Source: JAYKJB01 sp035284745 [NCBI: Candidatus Sericytochromatia bacterium] (GTDB taxonomy: Bacteria > Cyanobacteriota > Sericytochromatia > S15B-MN24). From it: a stretch of 64,000 nt of DNA. Positions 17,424 to 26,751 of the stretch are shown here, in pieces (within the stretch, counting starts at the first letter, position 1; the number at the start of each line of letters is the position of its first letter). Made by a program: the position numbers and the translations under genes. The stretch is from contig JAYKIL010000006.1 in assembly GCA_035284745.1 (NCBI GenBank), forward strand, positions 3,020-67,019. The letters run 5' to 3'. Below the pieces are notes generated by a model that saw only the letters and a list, made by a program, of their open reading frames with translations, was not told the DNA's origin and ran no database searches.

Positions 17424-17761
17424 CGGTTCTCTAGCAACTCGCTCACTTTAGCGGCCAAAACAAAATCACTCTCGCTCAGACCACTGATGGCGTGGGTCCA
17501 AATATCGAGCGTGACCTGATTGTAATGAACCACGATATCCGGATGGTGACCCTCAGCCTCTGCAAGTTCGGCCACACGGTTTACAAACCCCATGGCCGAG
17601 ACAAAATCCCCAAAGGTAAAACGTCGAGAGAGGCGATGAGGCTCGGTGAGCAAGGCCCACTCATCAATCTCCCGAAGAAGGCGATCCACCTCCCCGGGCG
17701 AAAGCGCAGGAATTGAACCCGAACAAGGGACACAATGCTTGGAGGCCAATTTATCCGGCAC
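17402..17761 (-). CDS. phhB: Pterin-4a-carbinolamine dehydratase
   Basis: The family dehydrates the hydroxy-tetrahydropterin formed by aromatic amino acid hydroxylases, or has a related pterin role. The signature EAEGHHPDIVVHYNQV, with paired His, and the helix preceding it (DFVSAMGFVNRVAELAE) match well. It is 119 residues long, typical size. No phenylalanine hydroxylase gene is in view, so its partner is unknown. It is convergent with the SDR gene. Confidence 0.88.
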   Translation of the reverse strand: MPDKLASKHCVPCSGSIPALSPGEVDRLLREIDEWALLTEPHRLSRRFTFGDFVSAMGFVNRVAELAEAEGHHPDIVVHYNQVTLDIWTHAISGLSESDFVLAAKVSELLENRHQGHGA

Positions 17762-17861
17762 GATGGGAACCCCTTCTTACGGGTTCTTGAACCCGCAAAC
17801 CGAGAATAGCGTGTACAACTATAACAGGTCCTCCTGACGATACTCACCCTGGTGCCTTGCC

Positions 17862-18374
17862 TTGCCTACCGATTTTTCTCCTCCTCAGGCTACCCCGCCT
17901 TGGCACGACGCTTTTCTAAGCGCCGGGCACCGCGTAGGCCACTCACACCTGCCCGGCAACGAGCACCCTCTGTTTGGCTTCCTACAAAGGGTCCTGGTTC
18001 ATCTGAACCAACAAGGCATTTCAGCAGGCTTGCTGTTTCCCAAAATCGATGGAAGGTCCTATGAGCCCATTTTCGACTATGTGGATACCGATGGAACGAT
18101 TTGGGTCTTGCGTGTCGGCCCGGAACCAGGTCAGGTGCGCTATTTGCCCGAGTGGTTCATCGAAGAAGACTTGGGTGATCCCGAAATGACCTACTACCGA
18201 GCCACACCAGAGAGCGTACCCAAAATACTTGCGTCTTTTCTCGACAGTTTAATGTTCCTCAGAAAAAAGCAATTGACGAGCCTGCCTCATTCCCGCGGCG
18301 ATGACGTCCTTCAATGCGACAGACAGGCAGACGGTCAGGCAGGCGAGGACGCCGCCCCTGACGTCACCGCGTGA
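17862..18374 (+). CDS. Hypothetical protein
   Basis: I do not recognise this 170-residue protein. It has no signal peptide. The middle part ([20 protein letters not shown]) is mixed alpha/beta, and the C-terminal 25 residues are polar and overlap the convergent trxB by 40 bases, so that tail may be a late extension. The TTG start has only a weak binding site and is uncertain. The acidic segment [20 protein letters not shown] is the most distinctive piece for a search. Confidence 0.5.
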   Translation: MPTDFSPPQATPPWHDAFLSAGHRVGHSHLPGNEHPLFGFLQRVLVHLNQQGISAGLLFPKIDGRSYEPIFDYVDTDGTIWVLRVGPEPGQVRYLPEWFIEEDLGDPEMTYYRATPESVPKILASFLDSLMFLRKKQLTSLPHSRGDDVLQCDRQADGQAGEDAAPDVTA

Positions 18375-19294
18375 GCGTGAGCCGCAAGCCACCGTTCCGC
18401 ATCGATGGCCGCCATACACCCAGTTCCCGCCGCGGTGACCGCTTGCCGATACACCGAATCTGCCACATCACCGGCCGCAAAAACCCCTTCAACGCTGGTC
18501 CGGGTAGAGCCGGGTGTCACCAAGATGTACCCATTTTCATCCAAATCTACTTGGCCGCTGAATAGCGCCGTCGTGGGCTTATGGCCGATCGCAATAAAAA
18601 CCCCCTGCACAGGCAATTCGCTGGTAACGCCCGTCTGCGCGTCCCGCAAGCGGACGCCGCTCACGAGGTCATCCCCCAGAATTTCATCAATCACACTGTT
18701 CCAGCGAAATTCGATCTTCGGATTATCAAAGGCTCGCTGTTGCATAATTTTGCTGGCCCGCAAGGAATCTCTCCGATGAACGACGGTCACCTTCGCACAC
18801 ATTTGGGCCAAATAATTGGCTTCTTCCATGGCAGTATCCCCGCCCCCAACGACGACCACCTCTTTGCCCCGAAAGAAAAAACCATCGCAGGTGGCGCAGG
18901 CAGAAACGCCTCGCCCTTGCATCCTGTCTTCCGATGGCAATCCGAGCCATTGAGCCACGGCCCCTGTCGCAATAATCACGGCGCGGGCTTGAAACAGGGT
19001 TCCCTTACTGTCCCACAGGCGAAACGGTCGAGTCGAGAAATCGACCCGAGAAATCAAGTCTGAAATCAGTTCAGTGCCGAAACGCGCTGCCTGACCCCGA
19101 AAACGCTGCATCAAATCCGGCCCCGTCAGCGGATCAGCAAAGCCAGGATAATTTTCAACGTCCGTGGTGATCATTAACTGGCCGCCCGGTTGAGGGCCTT
19201 CAAACATCACAGGGGACAGATTGGCCCGGGCAGCGTAAATCGCCGCCGTGTAACCGGCCGGCCCTGCGCCGACAATGATGACATTATGAATCAC
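18335..19294 (-). CDS. trxB: Thioredoxin reductase
   Basis: A flavoenzyme that reduces thioredoxin with NADPH. Visible are the FAD loop [17 protein letters not shown], the redox-active CATC in [14 protein letters not shown], the NADPH loop [14 protein letters not shown] and the C-terminal [13 protein letters not shown] at 19294 is chosen because AAGGAG lies seven bases upstream; the longer frame has no site. The start overlaps the end of the Fur/PerR-type gene by 11 bases, so the two are translationally coupled and probably both controlled by the operator at 19742-19756. Confidence 0.95.
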   Translation of the reverse strand: MIHNVIIVGAGPAGYTAAIYAARANLSPVMFEGPQPGGQLMITTDVENYPGFADPLTGPDLMQRFRGQAARFGTELISDLISRVDFSTRPFRLWDSKGTLFQARAVIIATGAVAQWLGLPSEDRMQGRGVSACATCDGFFFRGKEVVVVGGGDTAMEEANYLAQMCAKVTVVHRRDSLRASKIMQQRAFDNPKIEFRWNSVIDEILGDDLVSGVRLRDAQTGVTSELPVQGVFIAIGHKPTTALFSGQVDLDENGYILVTPGSTRTSVEGVFAAGDVADSVYRQAVTAAGTGCMAAIDAERWLAAHAHAVTSGAASSPA

Positions 19295-19736
19295 ATCCAG
19301 GCTCCTTGAATGAATCGATCGTTCCCCGCGTACCAATAACCACCGCAGTGGCGCTATGAACACAATACTCGCGCCCTAGTGCAACGGTGAGTTGAACCGA
19401 CTCAAGGGGCAAGTCATAAACCGCCCCGGATTTGGCATCAAGAAAATGGTGATGGGGCTGCATGTTACTATCGAACACAATCGCATCTCGATCCGGCAAG
19501 CGTAGCTCTTTCAACAACCCCGCCGAGACGAACACTTTCAGAGTGTTATAGACGGTTGCCAGGCTTATTTTCGGAAAATTCTTATCCACCCACGCCTTGA
19601 CCTGCTCCGCGGTGGGGTGGTCAGCATCACACAAAACATAGCGCCCGATAGCAATGCGTTGGGCCGTTGGTTGAACACCACAGCCACGCAACACACGCTC
19701 TATTTCCATCGGAGACAAACAGGTCGCTCTGCCCAT
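19284..19736 (-). CDS. Fur/PerR-family metal-dependent regulator without the CxxC zinc sites
   Basis: The winged-helix domain is clear ([38 protein letters not shown]). The residues of the PerR regulatory metal site are present: His in DHPTAE, Asp in VFDSN, two His in QPHHHF and Asp in VYDLP. The two CxxC pairs of the structural zinc site in most Fur/PerR proteins are missing: after HHHF comes LDAKSG, and the C-terminus has no Cys pair. Adjacent msrA and trxB and a PerR-box-like palindrome just upstream point to peroxide response. An Irr-like role is the alternative. The start is uncertain (ATG at 19736, or 19709). Confidence 0.85.
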   Translation of the reverse strand: MGRATCLSPMEIERVLRGCGVQPTAQRIAIGRYVLCDADHPTAEQVKAWVDKNFPKISLATVYNTLKVFVSAGLLKELRLPDRDAIVFDSNMQPHHHFLDAKSGAVYDLPLESVQLTVALGREYCVHSATAVVIGTRGTIDSFKEPGCDS

Positions 19737-19741
19737 ACACT

Positions 19742-19756
19742 TTAGAATAATTCTAG
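19742..19756. promoter_or_regulatory. PerR/Fur-type operator
   Basis: TTAGAATAATTCTAG is a 7-1-7 inverted repeat with a single mismatched outer pair. It has the geometry of the Bacillus PerR box (TTATAATNATTATAA). It lies between msrA and the regulator gene, immediately ahead of the latter, so autorepression of the regulator-trxB pair is likely. Its closeness to the ATG at 19736 suggests that the real start may be a little downstream. Confidence 0.65.
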
Positions 19757-19814
19757 GGTTTGAATTTGTAAAGAATCGAACCCCAAACTCCGGTATTCCC
19801 AAACAGGCTGAATA

Positions 19815-20357
19815 TCAAGGTTTGGGAACTAAAAATTCTGCGAATCGCTGTCTGAATTTTGCCACTTTCGGAGCAACGACCGCTCGGCAGTAGGGTTGTT
19901 GAGGATTCCGCTCAAAGTAATTCTGATGGTAAGCCTCCGCAGGCCAAAAAGCATCTACGGGTCTTATCTCAGTCACAATCGGCGCAGAGAAGACATCATT
20001 CGATGCGAGCTGTGCTCGCACCTCGGTGGCTATCCGGTTCTGCGCATCCGAGTGAAAAAAGATCACTGAGCGATACTGTGTCCCCACATCATTTCCTTGC
20101 CGGTCAGGCGTGGTGGGGTCGTGGGTCGCGAAAAAGATATTCACCAACGTCTCGTAGCCAATAATTTCAGGGTCAAATTCAATCTGAATGACCTCCGCAT
20201 GCCCTGTCTCTCCCCGACACACCGCCTCGTAGGTCGGGGCAACGGATGCTCCCCCTGAGTATCCCGATACGACCCCCATCACCCCCCTCACTGAGAGGAA
20301 AACCGCCTCCGTACACCAGAAACACCCTCCACCAAAGGTCGCTATTTCTTTCGTCAT
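19815..20357 (-). CDS. msrA: Peptide methionine sulfoxide reductase A
   Basis: MsrA repairs oxidised methionine (S-sulfoxide). The catalytic motif GGCFWCTEAVF is near the N-terminus, followed by GVVSGYSGG, GHAEVIQIEFDP, DVGTQYRSVIF and YHQNYF, all family hallmarks. The ATG at 20357 is preferred (AAAGGTGA upstream) and gives 180 residues, the normal size. It lies upstream of the Fur/PerR-type regulator and trxB on the same strand, which supports a stress-defence cluster. Confidence 0.95.
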   Translation of the reverse strand: MTKEIATFGGGCFWCTEAVFLSVRGVMGVVSGYSGGASVAPTYEAVCRGETGHAEVIQIEFDPEIIGYETLVNIFFATHDPTTPDRQGNDVGTQYRSVIFFHSDAQNRIATEVRAQLASNDVFSAPIVTEIRPVDAFWPAEAYHQNYFERNPQQPYCRAVVAPKVAKFRQRFAEFLVPKP

Positions 20358-20480
20358 CGGAGATTCACCTTTCAGTTTGTTGGGGACGCCCCAGGAAGCG
20401 ATGCCACTGTCGCCGCCCGTTTGCGCGCCACAAGAAGCCAGACTCGTTTCAGTGAGGCATCGCCGTGGTACGGAACCGAT

Positions 20481-23324
20481 ATGAATAGGCATCAACGTTC
20501 TTTATTTAGTGCGTTGACCCTCGCGTTCTTTGTTGGTGCATGCTCAGGCTCACTGACATCCGCGCCTTTCGATGCAGCGCGTCAGAAAGGGGCATCAAAG
20601 AGCCCCATAAAGCGAGCGACGCCCCCTTTGGAGAGCATCCAGGGCGCGGCCTCCGGAAGCATTCTACGCTTCATTCCTCAAACGAACAACACGGTCCAAC
20701 TGACTGGAAAGGCCAAACTCCTCTCGGATCAGGGAGGAAGCTTGCTCTCGGACCAAGGCGGAAGTCTTGTGTCTAACAACAGTTCGGGAATCATCAGCAA
20801 TCGCACAGGCAATCTCCTCGGGAAAGCCAAATTTAATCTGCGTCAACACAGTTCTGCTGAAGTCCTCCTGGCAGACGCCGTGGTCACGCTCCAGGACGCA
20901 GCCGGTCGAGTCCTGGTCAACGACCGCGGAGAGGCGCTTTCAGGTCAAACAGATCAAGCGGGAGGATTCACGCTATCGGCGAGCCTGCCGGATGAGAATT
21001 TGGTGCTTCGAATCGGCCTTTGGCACGGCGGCGAATTGATGGCGATTGTCGGCAAACAGAGCGCAAAGGCGCGGACAATCGACATCGATACGGCTTCTAC
21101 CCTGGGTGCCTCCTACGTATTACAGCAATACGTTCGTGGAGACCAAGCCACTTTTGACAAGCTTCCGCCGGTCGAAGCGGAGCGCTTGCGTAAAGAAATT
21201 GCAGCCGTCGTGCCCCTCTTGGAGGCCCCCCCTTCTTATCAAGCCGCTGAGTCTGTCTCCCTCACAACCAAGCTGCGGGCCAAAGCCCCCGGGTTGAACG
21301 CCGCACTGCAAGATATTGAAGTGCTGATGTTGGGCGGGCTGGGCAACGGAAAACGCGCCGATGAAACTCCACTCAACCGCCCCCGCACAATATTTCAGGG
21401 GCGGGGGGGGGAACTTTATATCGGCGAAGATGACTTCGGACGTATTCGGCGCGTCGAGAACGATGGAAAGATGACGACCTTCGCCGATGGACGCGGGGGC
21501 CTCGTGCCAGATAACTTCCCGCGACTCTCAAGTTTGGTCCAAGGACCCGGGGACGGTTTATTCGTGGTAAGTCGCGCACGGCGCAAAGTTTTTCTCATCA
21601 CCCCGGGAAAAGACCCCGTAGCGGTCGTGGGAAACGGAGAGGTCGAGGGCGTGTCTTTCCTGGAAGGACCGGCCAACCAGACGGCGTGTTTGCCCTATGC
21701 AGCCGCTTATGATCCGCAACGGGACCAACTGTGGGTGGCTCAACGGGAAGACACCATTGGAGGGCGCAGTCTCCCGAATCGCTTGTTTAGGGTCGACGCG
21801 TCCGGCAATCTCAGTTTGGTGCCCCTGCCGGCGGGAAAGGAGACGGAAGCGATCTCATCGCTGGCTGTCGCGGCGGATGGTAGCGTTTTCCTCATACAGG
21901 GGCGGTATTTGCATCGCTTGCCGCTTGCGGGTGAGTGGGTCGAAAAATCCGACAATTTGCAGGTCAAGCACGGCAGTGTCACGCCTCTGCCCGACGGGGC
22001 TCTCCTCATCGCAGAGGATGCCGCAGGTCGAGTCATCAAGTTCACCCGCGAGGGGCAAATCATTGAAATTCCGGGGCCCTCAGACCCTGCTCTGGCTTTG
22101 AGGGAACCGGTGAGTGCAGTGCTCGGAGCCAGTGGTGCGCTCCTTGTCGCCGACTACGCCACGAATCTCATCCTCGATCGCTCGGCCGACGGTGTTTGGC
22201 GCCGCTTCGCAGGTGCAAATGCTCTGGTACAAACGAGCCAGGGTCAATACACATTCAATACCCCGGCCGGGATCGCCTTCGACGCTGAGAACCGCATGCT
22301 GGTCTCCGAAAGCTCGGGGCATGCCATTAAGCGTCTCGACGGAACGCGTTTGGCGGTCATCGCGGGCGGGGCACCCGGTTATACAGGAGACAACGGACCC
22401 GCCGGCCAGGCAACCCTCAACTTCCCGGGCCCCTTGGTCTACCATCAAGCGACCCTATACGTCTCAGACGTCTCCAATGGGGCGATTCGAGCCATTGACG
22501 AGAGTGGCTTCATTACGACGCGGGTGGGAGGTAACACAAGCAAAAAAATGGCGCCCATCGGCGCTGAGCAAACGATTCCGGCGATGTCCGTGCACCTCGA
22601 TCGAACGGGTCAGATCGCCGTGGGGCCAGATGGCACAATTTATTGGACAGCCTTCCGTCTCAACCAAATTTACCGGTGCTCGCCAGAAGGTGAAATACGC
22701 TTGCTTGCGGGTGCACCCGTCGGCCCCGGGTTCCTCCCGCCTGAGGCGCCAGACGGCCCGGCATACGACATCGCACTCGCCGCGCCCTTTGGCCTGGCCT
22801 TCAAGCCGGGGGAACCAGAAAACCTTTATTTTTCGGAGCTCGCCAATTGCCGTGTTCGCTGCATCAGGGGAATTCGGGGCAACACCCCCTCCGTGGAGAC
22901 GGTGGCGGGAATTGGTCGCATCGCCACCCTTTTGAAAGTGGCCCAACCCCCCGGCTGGGAGAGCCAAGATACGGCGATTCCTGCCCTGCAGGCCGCCCTT
23001 GTCCTGCCCACAGGCTTGGCATTTGATGCCCGCGGAACGATGTACGTGGGAGAAGGGGGGTCCGCGAATCTTTCAGACTTTGGTGGCGCTCTCGACTTTC
23101 TGGCGGGCCTCCGCCTGGAAAAGACAGCGGCTCGTATCCGAACCATCGATCACACAGGGATCATTCGCACCCTCGTGGGGCCCGGTGGAAAGCTCCACGC
23201 CAATCCCAACGAGGAGGGCGCGTTTGGCTTGCCCACGATGATGACTTTCGACGGTCAGGGACGACTGGCCGTTGTGGACACTCGAAACAACAGTGTGCGG
23301 ATCATTCCGGCCGAGGCTCTCTAA
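20481..23324 (+). CDS. Large NHL-repeat lipoprotein
   Basis: 947 residues starting at ATG 20481; the signal ends in the lipobox FVGAC. After a short linker come five octapeptide repeats (about residues 80-119, beginning LLSDQGGS), then a carboxypeptidase-regulatory-like beta domain (about 125-200: VVTLQDAAGRVLVNDRGEAL ... LRIGLW). The remainder is a series of NHL-type beta-propeller repeats (for example GIAFDAENRMLVSESSGHAI, GLAFDARGTMYVGEGGSAN). Such proteins are usually anchored at the cell surface and bind proteins or glycans; no catalytic residues are visible. It is followed by another exported protein on the same strand. Confidence 0.75.
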   Translation: MNRHQRSLFSALTLAFFVGACSGSLTSAPFDAARQKGASKSPIKRATPPLESIQGAASGSILRFIPQTNNTVQLTGKAKLLSDQGGSLLSDQGGSLVSNNSSGIISNRTGNLLGKAKFNLRQHSSAEVLLADAVVTLQDAAGRVLVNDRGEALSGQTDQAGGFTLSASLPDENLVLRIGLWHGGELMAIVGKQSAKARTIDIDTASTLGASYVLQQYVRGDQATFDKLPPVEAERLRKEIAAVVPLLEAPPSYQAAESVSLTTKLRAKAPGLNAALQDIEVLMLGGLGNGKRADETPLNRPRTIFQGRGGELYIGEDDFGRIRRVENDGKMTTFADGRGGLVPDNFPRLSSLVQGPGDGLFVVSRARRKVFLITPGKDPVAVVGNGEVEGVSFLEGPANQTACLPYAAAYDPQRDQLWVAQREDTIGGRSLPNRLFRVDASGNLSLVPLPAGKETEAISSLAVAADGSVFLIQGRYLHRLPLAGEWVEKSDNLQVKHGSVTPLPDGALLIAEDAAGRVIKFTREGQIIEIPGPSDPALALREPVSAVLGASGALLVADYATNLILDRSADGVWRRFAGANALVQTSQGQYTFNTPAGIAFDAENRMLVSESSGHAIKRLDGTRLAVIAGGAPGYTGDNGPAGQATLNFPGPLVYHQATLYVSDVSNGAIRAIDESGFITTRVGGNTSKKMAPIGAEQTIPAMSVHLDRTGQIAVGPDGTIYWTAFRLNQIYRCSPEGEIRLLAGAPVGPGFLPPEAPDGPAYDIALAAPFGLAFKPGEPENLYFSELANCRVRCIRGIRGNTPSVETVAGIGRIATLLKVAQPPGWESQDTAIPALQAALVLPTGLAFDARGTMYVGEGGSANLSDFGGALDFLAGLRLEKTAARIRTIDHTGIIRTLVGPGGKLHANPNEEGAFGLPTMMTFDGQGRLAVVDTRNNSVRIIPAEAL
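20718..20837 (+). repeat. Octapeptide-coding tandem repeat
   Basis: Five consecutive eight-residue units with consensus (L/I)(L/V/I)S(D/N)xxGS: LLSDQGGS twice, then LVSNNSSG, IISNRTGN and a degenerate last copy, flanked on both sides by GKAK. The first two DNA copies differ at synonymous sites. The periodicity suggests a small beta-solenoid. Confidence 0.6.
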
Positions 23325-23435
23325 AGCCTAAAAACCTTCAAAGCGAGCATTGACGGTATCTGAACCCGTTAGATCGATGCCGTCATTTGTTTAAACCCGG
23401 CCACCGAGGGTATCCTGAAGGGGGGGGTATGAGCC

Positions 23436-25193
23436 TTGCGTAAATTTTCGTTGTCAATGGTGTTGGTTTCGACGCTTGCCGCGTGTTCAACGCCGCACGC
23501 CGTCAGTCCGGCCGTCGATGCGGTGGTTCCGCCGGGTGGTGCCGTGGGGCCCAACGACCCGGCGGCGATGCTGTGCCCGGATGCCCCCGGGGCCGAAACG
23601 CTCGGTGGGCGCTTGCATTTTAATCTGATGGCCACTGAGGGACCGGGCGAACTGATCATCCGGTACCGAAAAGATCCCGGAAACGCCGCGTCGGGTCGCT
23701 CGCTGAAAATGGAGCGAACGGTTGCAGTGCGTTCAACCAACAGGCGGTCGGACATCTTGCGCTTACTGCGTGACCCCAACATCGAGTTCATTGAACCCGA
23801 TGCTCCTTTGCGTGCATTGTACGTACCGAACGACCCCGCCTTCAACAGGCAGTGGGGCCTCGCCAAGATCGGGGCGCCGGCCGCGTGGGATCAAACCTTT
23901 GGGGCCAACGGTCCTTTGGTAGCGGTCATCGATACGGGGGTCAATGCGGCCCACCCCGACTTGTTTGGGCAAGTCGAGGCCGGATACGACTTTGCGAACA
24001 AAGACAATGACCCAACCGATGACCAGGGGCACGGGACCCATGTGGCAGGTATCATTGCAGCGAAAGGCGACAACCGGACGGGGGCCTTGGGAGTGGCGCC
24101 TCAAGCGCGCGTTCTCTCCATCAAGGCGCTGTCAGCGTCGGGGAGTGGCTCCACGACCAGCATTGTGGAGAGCCTGAACTATGCCGTCCAGCAAGGTGCT
24201 AAAGTTATCAACTTGAGTCTCGGTTCTCCCTATCGGTCGCTCGCGATGGAGATTGCGGTGCGGAACGCGCAGGCGGCAGGTTGCTTGGTGGTCGCTGCTG
24301 CGGGCAACGACGGAAAGGACCTTAAAACCTACCCCGCAGGGTACCCAGGGGTCATATCCGTCGCATCCACCACAACCAGAGACGCTCGGTCTTCGTTCTC
24401 CAATTTCGGAACGTGGGTCACGATGGCGGCACCGGGCAGTTCAATTTATGCAACATACAAGTCGGGCTATGCCAGGCTGAGCGGCACGAGTATGGCCGCG
24501 CCTCACGTCGCGGGGGCAGCGGCTTTGCTGTGGTCGGCGCATCCCGATTGGGACGTGAACACGCTCAAGACCGCGCTGACGACGACGGGTGATGCCACCA
24601 CGGGATTCTCTCAAGGCGCCCCCCTGCGGTTGAATCTTGCCAAAGCGCTGGCCTTTGCGCCTCCGACCCCTGCAGCAGGCCCCTCCACGACCCCCGCGGC
24701 CACCCCGGAGCCGACACAGGCGCCCAGCACCGCCCCCGCAGCCACGCCCTCTCCGGAACCGTCAAATACCCCGACCCCGACCCCGACCCCGTCTCCGACG
24801 CCGACGCCGATCCCTCCAGCGCCACCTAGCGCAACACCGACTCCAGCAACGCCTCAGCCTCCTGTGCCAAGCCCGACAGTCGAACCGACGGTCGCCCCAA
24901 CAGCGCCCCCTCCCGAGAATAAGAAACCGAATCTGGAGATTAAAAACATTCGGGTGACGGCAAGTTCTATCCATGTCACGTGGCGCACTGATGAACCGAC
25001 GCGCAGCATGATCGAATTAGGCCTCAAACCCGACCAATTCACTGCCCGTTCACAGAGCAAAACGTATGTCGTTCAGCGCACGTGGAATGTGGTCCGCTTG
25101 CCTCGGAAAACCACGCTTTACATTCGCTTGACAAACACGGCACGCAGTGGCGAAGCGGCGCAAACCCAGGTATTTGCGGTCACCACGAAATAA
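23436..25193 (+). CDS. Subtilisin-like (S8) serine protease lipoprotein with PT-rich linker and Fn3-like C-terminus
   Basis: Start at TTG (G-rich binding site eight bases before). The lipoprotein signal ends in TLAAC. Residues about 70-128 look like an I9-type propeptide. The catalytic triad is complete: Asp166 in AVIDTGVN, His199 in GHGTHVAG and Ser352 in LSGTSMAAPHVAG, with the oxyanion Asn in AAAGNDGKD. After the peptidase comes a Pro/Thr-rich linker (about 405-490) and a C-terminal Fn3-like domain (IHVTWRTDEPTRSMIELG) related to the one in the lipoprotein at 3701-4342. It is exported and probably processes extracellular or periplasmic proteins. Confidence 0.93.
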   Translation: MRKFSLSMVLVSTLAACSTPHAVSPAVDAVVPPGGAVGPNDPAAMLCPDAPGAETLGGRLHFNLMATEGPGELIIRYRKDPGNAASGRSLKMERTVAVRSTNRRSDILRLLRDPNIEFIEPDAPLRALYVPNDPAFNRQWGLAKIGAPAAWDQTFGANGPLVAVIDTGVNAAHPDLFGQVEAGYDFANKDNDPTDDQGHGTHVAGIIAAKGDNRTGALGVAPQARVLSIKALSASGSGSTTSIVESLNYAVQQGAKVINLSLGSPYRSLAMEIAVRNAQAAGCLVVAAAGNDGKDLKTYPAGYPGVISVASTTTRDARSSFSNFGTWVTMAAPGSSIYATYKSGYARLSGTSMAAPHVAGAAALLWSAHPDWDVNTLKTALTTTGDATTGFSQGAPLRLNLAKALAFAPPTPAAGPSTTPAATPEPTQAPSTAPAATPSPEPSNTPTPTPTPSPTPTPIPPAPPSATPTPATPQPPVPSPTVEPTVAPTAPPPENKKPNLEIKNIRVTASSIHVTWRTDEPTRSMIELGLKPDQFTARSQSKTYVVQRTWNVVRLPRKTTLYIRLTNTARSGEAAQTQVFAVTTK

Positions 25194-25207
25194 GAACAGT
25201 GACGAGA

Positions 25208-25246
25208 TCGCCGCGCAATCGTAGGATTGCGCGGCGAATCTTTTTT
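25208..25246 (+). terminator. Rho-independent terminator of the S8 protease gene
   Basis: A perfect 13-base stem (TCGCCGCGCAATC with GATTGCGCGGCGA) around a GTAG loop, followed by ATC and six T residues. Only the plus-strand side has the T run. Confidence 0.92.
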
Positions 25247-25269
25247 CAGAGGGGGTAAGCCCGAGACGC

Positions 25270-25770
25270 CTAGATACGTGTATCGTCGTTCCAGATTCCG
25301 ACAATACGGGTGAAAAAACCGCCCGCGGCCAATGCAGCGCCGACAAGGGGCAGCGTTGACGAAACCGCCGCCCCCGTGAACAAAAGGCCGCCTCCTAGGA
25401 GCATGGCCCCCGAAGCCCCGATTCGGGTGTAGTCATCCCACTTGCGTTGGTTGTTCGGAGCCTTCATGGCACGAAGATCGCGGAACATCTGAAATGCCCC
25501 CATACCCATATTGAACATGGCCAGGGTCGGCAAGGGCAACGCGCGAACGAGACTGCCCAGAAACGAGGGAAGAGAAATAATTTGGCCTAAATTGGTGAGA
25601 CCATAAATCGCGCTTTGAAAAATATCCCTCCCGAATGCGGCATCGGCATTTTTAGAGGTCGGAGCCTCTTTAACCGTCGCCTTAACACTCACTGGCCTTT
25701 TCTCAAGGGGTCGGCGAACGGTCGTCGGCAGGGGCGCGGGGCGGGTAGCCAGGGGGGATCCAACGTGCAT
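25270..25770 (-). CDS. Hypothetical small hydrophobic protein
   Basis: 166 residues from ATG 25770, which has a strong AAGGAG eight bases upstream. No family recognised. The first about 50 residues are Pro/Lys-rich and probably disordered, without a signal peptide. Then follow helices with two long apolar stretches, IGASGAMLLGGGLLFTGAAV and STLPLVGAALAAGGFF, that could form a membrane hairpin. The overall plan (disordered N-terminus plus Gly/Ala-rich hydrophobic hairpins) is like the protein at 7256-7969, though I see no alignable identity. It is divergent from rsmG. Confidence 0.6.
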   Translation of the reverse strand: MHVGSPLATRPAPLPTTVRRPLEKRPVSVKATVKEAPTSKNADAAFGRDIFQSAIYGLTNLGQIISLPSFLGSLVRALPLPTLAMFNMGMGAFQMFRDLRAMKAPNNQRKWDDYTRIGASGAMLLGGGLLFTGAAVSSTLPLVGAALAAGGFFTRIVGIWNDDTRI

Positions 25771-25838
25771 AACGACCACTCCTTAGTAAAGCATGTGTTA
25801 AAGTTGGTTATAGCAAATATTAAGCAAAACTTGCGCCT

Positions 25839-26567
25839 ATGAAACCTTGGGATCAATTACAAACTGTTACCAATCAATACGGGCTGTCACTCGGCGAAGG
25901 CCTCGGGGCGCAGTGCGAACGCTTTCATCATCTGTTGGTGGAGGCCAATCGCTTGACGAACCTCACGCGAATCGTCGAGCCTGACGAAGCGTTCATAAAA
26001 CACTACGTAGACAGCTTGCTGTTCCTTGTTGTCTGGCCGCCCCTCCGGCCTCAATCGCCACAAAACGTTCTTGACGTGGGTTCCGGGGCAGGCTTGCCTG
26101 GTATACCACTGGCCCTGGCGCGACCCGATTCGAATTTCACCTTGCTTGACTCCGTGGGCAAAAAAGTCAATTTCTTGAAAAGCGCCATTGACGCATTGGG
26201 TCTGAAAAACGTTGAAGCCCTGCAGGGGCGTTGTGAAGATCTGGCCTCACGTCCGCCGCATCGCGAAGCGTACGATGTGGTCACGGCAAGAGCCGTCGCC
26301 GGAATGGCAGAATTGATTGAACTCTGCTTGCCATTTTTGCGTCGCTCTGGGGTTCTTATCGTCTCGAAGGGAGCACGCGGACCTGAGGAGATGAAAGAGG
26401 CCCAGGCGGCACTTCGCGCGCTCAACGGACGCTTGCTCGAGACGCGGCAGATAGAACTTCCCCACGGAGCGGGCGATCGCTTCCTGTATGTGATCGAAAA
26501 ACATGGTTCAACCCCCCGTGAGTACCCAAGACGCCCTGGAATACCGCATCGCGAGCCGATTCGCTAA
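25839..26567 (+). CDS. rsmG: 16S rRNA (guanine-N7) methyltransferase G
   Basis: RsmG (GidB) methylates G527 of 16S rRNA. The SAM-binding core VLDVGSGAGLPGIPLALARP is followed by LLDSVGKKVNFLK and VVTARAVA, all family signatures. It is 242 residues long, slightly longer than the usual 210-240. The ATG start has a weak binding site. In many genomes it neighbours mnmG; here it stands alone between unassigned genes. Confidence 0.93.
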   Translation: MKPWDQLQTVTNQYGLSLGEGLGAQCERFHHLLVEANRLTNLTRIVEPDEAFIKHYVDSLLFLVVWPPLRPQSPQNVLDVGSGAGLPGIPLALARPDSNFTLLDSVGKKVNFLKSAIDALGLKNVEALQGRCEDLASRPPHREAYDVVTARAVAGMAELIELCLPFLRRSGVLIVSKGARGPEEMKEAQAALRALNGRLLETRQIELPHGAGDRFLYVIEKHGSTPREYPRRPGIPHREPIR

Positions 26568-26751
26568 TTCTTGAAAACTTCAGCAGCCACTGGTTAGTTT
26601 TCAGATCCAACGGGTATGAAAGGGTTGGAGAATTGCTTGTTAAGCCTTACGTTGACTCGTTTCTAGTGCTTTTTTGCGCAGCCGCGCGACGGACCTTGCG
26701 CGGCGGTACATTGGGTGAGGGACGATACCCGCCCGGTGGGAGAAGTAGCAA

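Noticed and set aside
20718-20837. CRISPR-like array
   Set aside because: Short repeats of 24 bases with no spacers; they are in-frame peptide repeats.
26568-26751. GTTTTC/GAAAAC inverted repeat after rsmG as terminator
   Set aside because: The stem is AT-rich, the loop is long and there is no T run.
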